Shown: positions 61,597-64,000 of the stretch, piece by piece | Layout of the letters: the number at the start of each line of letters is the position of its first letter | Position numbering within the stretch: position 1 is the first letter of the stretch | NCBI RefSeq assembly: GCF_000024405.1 | Contig: NC_013517.1 | Coordinates: 3,751,989 to 3,815,988, forward strand | DNA length: 64,000 nt | Source: Sebaldella termitidis ATCC 33386 | GTDB taxonomy: Bacteria > Fusobacteriota > Fusobacteriia > Fusobacteriales > Leptotrichiaceae | Reading direction: 5' to 3' | Program-made: the position numbers and the translations under genes | Notes under the pieces: model-generated | Databases searched by the model: none | What the model saw: only the letters and a program-made list of their open reading frames with translations | Told to the model about the DNA's origin: nothing

Positions 61597-63510
61597 TTAT
61601 TTTGAAATACTTTTTTTATACTTATGCCCTTTTAAGATCAGCAGTAAAACAGTAGAAATAACAGTTCCTATTAACGCTGCTATCAGCCATAGAATTCCTC
61701 CTGCTATAGAGCTTTCTGCTCCGTCCATATTCATAAACAGCATAGAAAGTATTCCTGCTCCCGGAACTCCGAGTCCCAGCTTAAAGTATACAACCATCGC
61801 TCCGGTTACCATCGAACCTGCCACAAATGCTCCCAAAACCCTGAAAGGATCATTTAATGCCACAGGAATTGCACCCTCTGTAATCCCTGCAAGTCCCAGT
61901 ATCCATGTAGAATTCCCCAGTTCTCTTTCTTCTTCAAGAAAATAATGCGGTTTTAATTTAGTTACCAGAGTTGTAGTAAATGCCGAGACCATTTTTACAG
62001 ATGCAAAGGCTGCATACGGAACCAGATTTCCATTCCCCATTGCTCCGAGACAGAAAGCATAGGCTGCTTTATTCACCGGACCTCCAAGATCAAATGATAC
62101 CATAGCTCCTATTATCGCTCCGAGTACAATTGCATTTGCTCCCTGCATTGCATTCAGCCAGTCTGTCAGCGCAGTATTAAGCCATGCCACCGGTTTTCCC
62201 ACTACAAACATCATAAGTGTTCCTACCACAAATGTCCCTACTACGGGATACAAAAAGAAATTAAAGAAACCTGCAAGTGTTTTACCGCCTTTTATATTAG
62301 CCTTAATCCATTTCATTATATAACCGGCAAGGAATCCTCCAACTAATCCTCCAAGAAACCCTGAATTAATAAGATTCGCGGCAAATCCTGCGGCAAATCC
62401 CGGTGCAAGCCCCGGCTTATCTGATATTGAAAATGAAATATACGCTGCAAGTACCGGCACCATCAAGGTTCCAAGCAATCCGCCGCTTAATTTTCTGTAC
62501 ATCCACAGCCATGAATTTTCCTGATCCCATAATGCTTCCAGATGAAGTGTCTGCTTCATAAGAGTGGCTATAGCAAGAAGCATTCCCCCCGCTACAATCA
62601 ACGGTACTATATATGATATCCCTGTTAATATTGCTCTTTTCGATTCTTCCCTGAATGAAAGCTTTCTTTCGGGTTCCTGCGCAGCTCCTGCATAAACACT
62701 TCTTCCCTTTTTGGCAATTTCAAGTGCTTTTTTTATTAGTCCTTCCCCGTTTTTAATAGGCTCGGCTACAGGTACTTCTATGCTCGGAATTCCTGCGAAT
62801 CTTTCCTTTTCCTTTACTGCTACCTCAGCTGCAAATATTACAGCCTCAGCTTTGGCAAGCTCTTCATTGGTAAATCTTCCTTCTATTCCGTTTGCGCCCT
62901 GTTTCTCTGTCCTTACTTTTACATTTAGTTTTCTTCCTGCTTTTTCAAGTGATTCTGCTGCCATATATGTATGTGCTATTCCTGCCGGACACGCAGTAAC
63001 TCCCAGTATTAATCTTTCTGTATCAAAATTTTTCTCATCTTCTTTTATTTCATCTTCCGAAAGCAGTTCAAGAAACTTTTTTTCATTATCAGCTTTCAGA
63101 AGCTTTTCTATTAACTCTTCATCGGCAAGCTTTGATGTAAGCTTGGTCAGTATTTCAATATGAGTACTTCCGGCCTGTGAATCCGGCACTGCAATTAAAA
63201 ATATAAGCTCTGCATCTTCTGAAGTTTCATCTATTTTCTCCCAGTCTTTTATAGGTGTTTTTACAGTGGCTGCTGCAAAACATGGCTCCAGTACAAATGC
63301 CGATTTCCCGTGCGGAATAGCCAGCTTCATCCCTACATTTGTCGCTCCCTGCTTTTCTCTTGCTTCCACATCCTTAAGATAACCCTCTTTATCGCTTATT
63401 TTTCCGCTTTCATACAGCTTCTCTGCCAGAGCCTCCAAAGCTTCCTGCTTTGATTTGTAATCTGCTTTCAGAATTACCAAATCTTCATTTGTTAATTTTT
63501 TCAAATTCAT
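61597..63510 (-). CDS. mngA: PTS fructose-family IIABC transporter, probably MngA type
   Basis: This 637-residue fusion has EIIA (H67 in LAIPHGKSAFV), then EIIB (C174 in GVTACPAGIAHTYMAAE), then a EIIC membrane domain from about 290 ('GISYIVPLIVAGGMLLAI', 'GFAAGFAANLINSGFLGGLVGGFLAGY', 'LGGPVNKAAYAF'). The order A-B-C in one chain and the length match MngA (2-O-alpha-mannosyl-glycerate PTS), although FruA-type proteins are similar. Coupling with a GH38 enzyme decides for a mannoside substrate. GGAGG precedes the ATG. Two TGTATAGACA sites lie upstream. Confidence 0.88.
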   Translation of the reverse strand: MNLKKLTNEDLVILKADYKSKQEALEALAEKLYESGKISDKEGYLKDVEAREKQGATNVGMKLAIPHGKSAFVLEPCFAAATVKTPIKDWEKIDETSEDAELIFLIAVPDSQAGSTHIEILTKLTSKLADEELIEKLLKADNEKKFLELLSEDEIKEDEKNFDTERLILGVTACPAGIAHTYMAAESLEKAGRKLNVKVRTEKQGANGIEGRFTNEELAKAEAVIFAAEVAVKEKERFAGIPSIEVPVAEPIKNGEGLIKKALEIAKKGRSVYAGAAQEPERKLSFREESKRAILTGISYIVPLIVAGGMLLAIATLMKQTLHLEALWDQENSWLWMYRKLSGGLLGTLMVPVLAAYISFSISDKPGLAPGFAAGFAANLINSGFLGGLVGGFLAGYIMKWIKANIKGGKTLAGFFNFFLYPVVGTFVVGTLMMFVVGKPVAWLNTALTDWLNAMQGANAIVLGAIIGAMVSFDLGGPVNKAAYAFCLGAMGNGNLVPYAAFASVKMVSAFTTTLVTKLKPHYFLEEERELGNSTWILGLAGITEGAIPVALNDPFRVLGAFVAGSMVTGAMVVYFKLGLGVPGAGILSMLFMNMDGAESSIAGGILWLIAALIGTVISTVLLLILKGHKYKKSISK

Positions 63511-63522
63511 AATTTCCTCCTT

Positions 63523-63532
63523 GTATAGACAT
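63523..63532. promoter_or_regulatory. GntR-type operator-like site 1
   Basis: TGTATAGACA, imperfect palindrome of the TGTnTAnACA type bound by HutC/UTRA-type GntR regulators. It lies just before the Shine-Dalgarno of the PTS gene. Confidence 0.6.
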
Positions 63533-63586
63533 GTTTAACTTTTTCAAAAAAAATTGTCTTTTTCCAATAAAATCAGTATTCCAACC

Positions 63587-63596
63587 TGTATAGACA
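63587..63596. promoter_or_regulatory. GntR-type operator-like site 2
   Basis: The same ten bases, TGTATAGACA, recur 64 bases from site 1 between the UTRA-regulator gene and the PTS gene. Two identical copies in a 145-base intergenic region are unlikely by chance. Confidence 0.6.
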
Positions 63597-63655
63597 ACTT
63601 GTTTATTCCCAAAAAATAAAGAAGAAAAACTTCTTTACTTATATATACCATATTT

Positions 63656-64000
63656 TCAATATTTGTCAATATCTTTTTTCAAAATTTCCAAAAATTTATA
63701 TTTTTCCTGATTATAAAAAGCCTTTGTATATTCGAATATTTCCCCGTTTTCGAGTATCGCAGTATTTTCCAGTTTAAATACAGGAATATTTTCTTTTATA
63801 TTAAGAAGCTCCTTTATATCCCTGTTTGGCAATACACCCATATATTCCTTCTGCATCTCTTTTATTTTATAGTTTTCGCTTAATGCATAATTATACTTGG
63901 ACTCAAAAAATTCATTTAACCTTTTTTCATTTACAAATTTTTTCGGAATATAAGTTATCTCTACCACCACAGGCTCTTCATTGATAAATCTCAGTCTTTT
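63656..64000 (-). CDS. GntR/UTRA-family regulator, C-terminal part
   Basis: The open frame runs off the window end; 114 residues are visible, with no start. They read as the UTRA ligand domain of HutC-type GntR regulators: 'RLRFINEEPVVVEITYIPKKF' then 'FLEILKKDIDKY' at the end. The N-terminal helix-turn-helix lies outside the window. By position it is the MngR-like repressor of the PTS/GH38 genes, probably released by a phosphorylated sugar. Confidence 0.82.
   Translation of the reverse strand, partial: KRLRFINEEPVVVEITYIPKKFVNEKRLNEFFESKYNYALSENYKIKEMQKEYMGVLPNRDIKELLNIKENIPVFKLENTAILENGEIFEYTKAFYNQEKYKFLEILKKDIDKY

Noticed and set aside
62711-63163. 150-codon plus-strand open frame within the PTS IIABC gene
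   Set aside because: Low-complexity antisense of the EIIB region; no start signal.

Overview
This is an AT-rich, gene-dense bacterial chromosome segment. Most genes lie on the minus strand, with good Shine-Dalgarno sites and strong hairpin terminators. Gene content points to an anaerobic, fermentative, two-membrane bacterium of the Fusobacteriota, most likely Leptotrichiaceae (Sebaldella/Leptotrichia-like). The reasons are many PTS transporters, oxygen-sensitive class III ribonucleotide reductase (nrdDG), a PagL-like outer-membrane barrel, AddAB-type repair and three DKNYV-repeat secreted proteins, a family I associate with that group. The species is inferred, not proven. I saw no tRNA, rRNA, CRISPR array or insertion sequence.

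Layout. 1-3.7 kb: sugar ABC importer (permease cut by the window edge, ATPase, binding lipoprotein) behind a LacI-type regulator with two operator-like palindromes at its promoter. 3.9-12.2 kb: DKNYV protein, DMT exporter, RecG, PagL-like barrel, YebC and two tandem TPR proteins. 12.4-18.5 kb: a galactitol-type PTS (IIA, IIB, IIC) with a PRD/BglG-type regulator, a 2-hydroxyacid dehydrogenase and a class II aldolase; the sugar is unknown. 18.7-22.5 kb: TrkH, a methyltransferase and an M32 carboxypeptidase. 22.7-24.6 kb: a PAAR-like (DUF4280) protein with a toxin-like C-terminus and a small probable immunity gene. 25-34.9 kb: DUF502, CoA-disulfide-reductase-like enzyme, uridine kinase, AraC regulator, orphan PTS IIA, three accessory genes (one a degenerate ADP-ribosylglycohydrolase), and an mntR-ZIP-mntH metal operon. 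35-39.7 kb: ATP-grasp protein, two DKNYV proteins and small secreted proteins. 39.7-50.9 kb: AddA-like and AddB-like repair proteins flanking an MFS exporter, a rifamycin-phosphotransferase-like enzyme, an FtsL-like protein and a Nudix hydrolase. 51-58.7 kb: azoreductase/HxlR pair, MarR-DUF1848 operon, two gene-poor AT-rich stretches, and nrdD-nrdG under two NrdR boxes. 58.9-64 kb: a GH38 glycosidase, a fructose-type PTS IIABC and the end of a GntR/UTRA regulator, closely resembling the E. coli mannosylglycerate (mng) system.

Most noteworthy points: two genes whose homology and Shine-Dalgarno site imply non-canonical starts (ATA for the PAAR-like toxin, ATT for the PRD regulator); a toxin/immunity pair; an element of GTTTACA/TGTAAAC arms with a constant 21-22 bp gap repeated at four intergenic places; a PTS locus for an unidentified substrate; and a textbook tandem NrdR operator.
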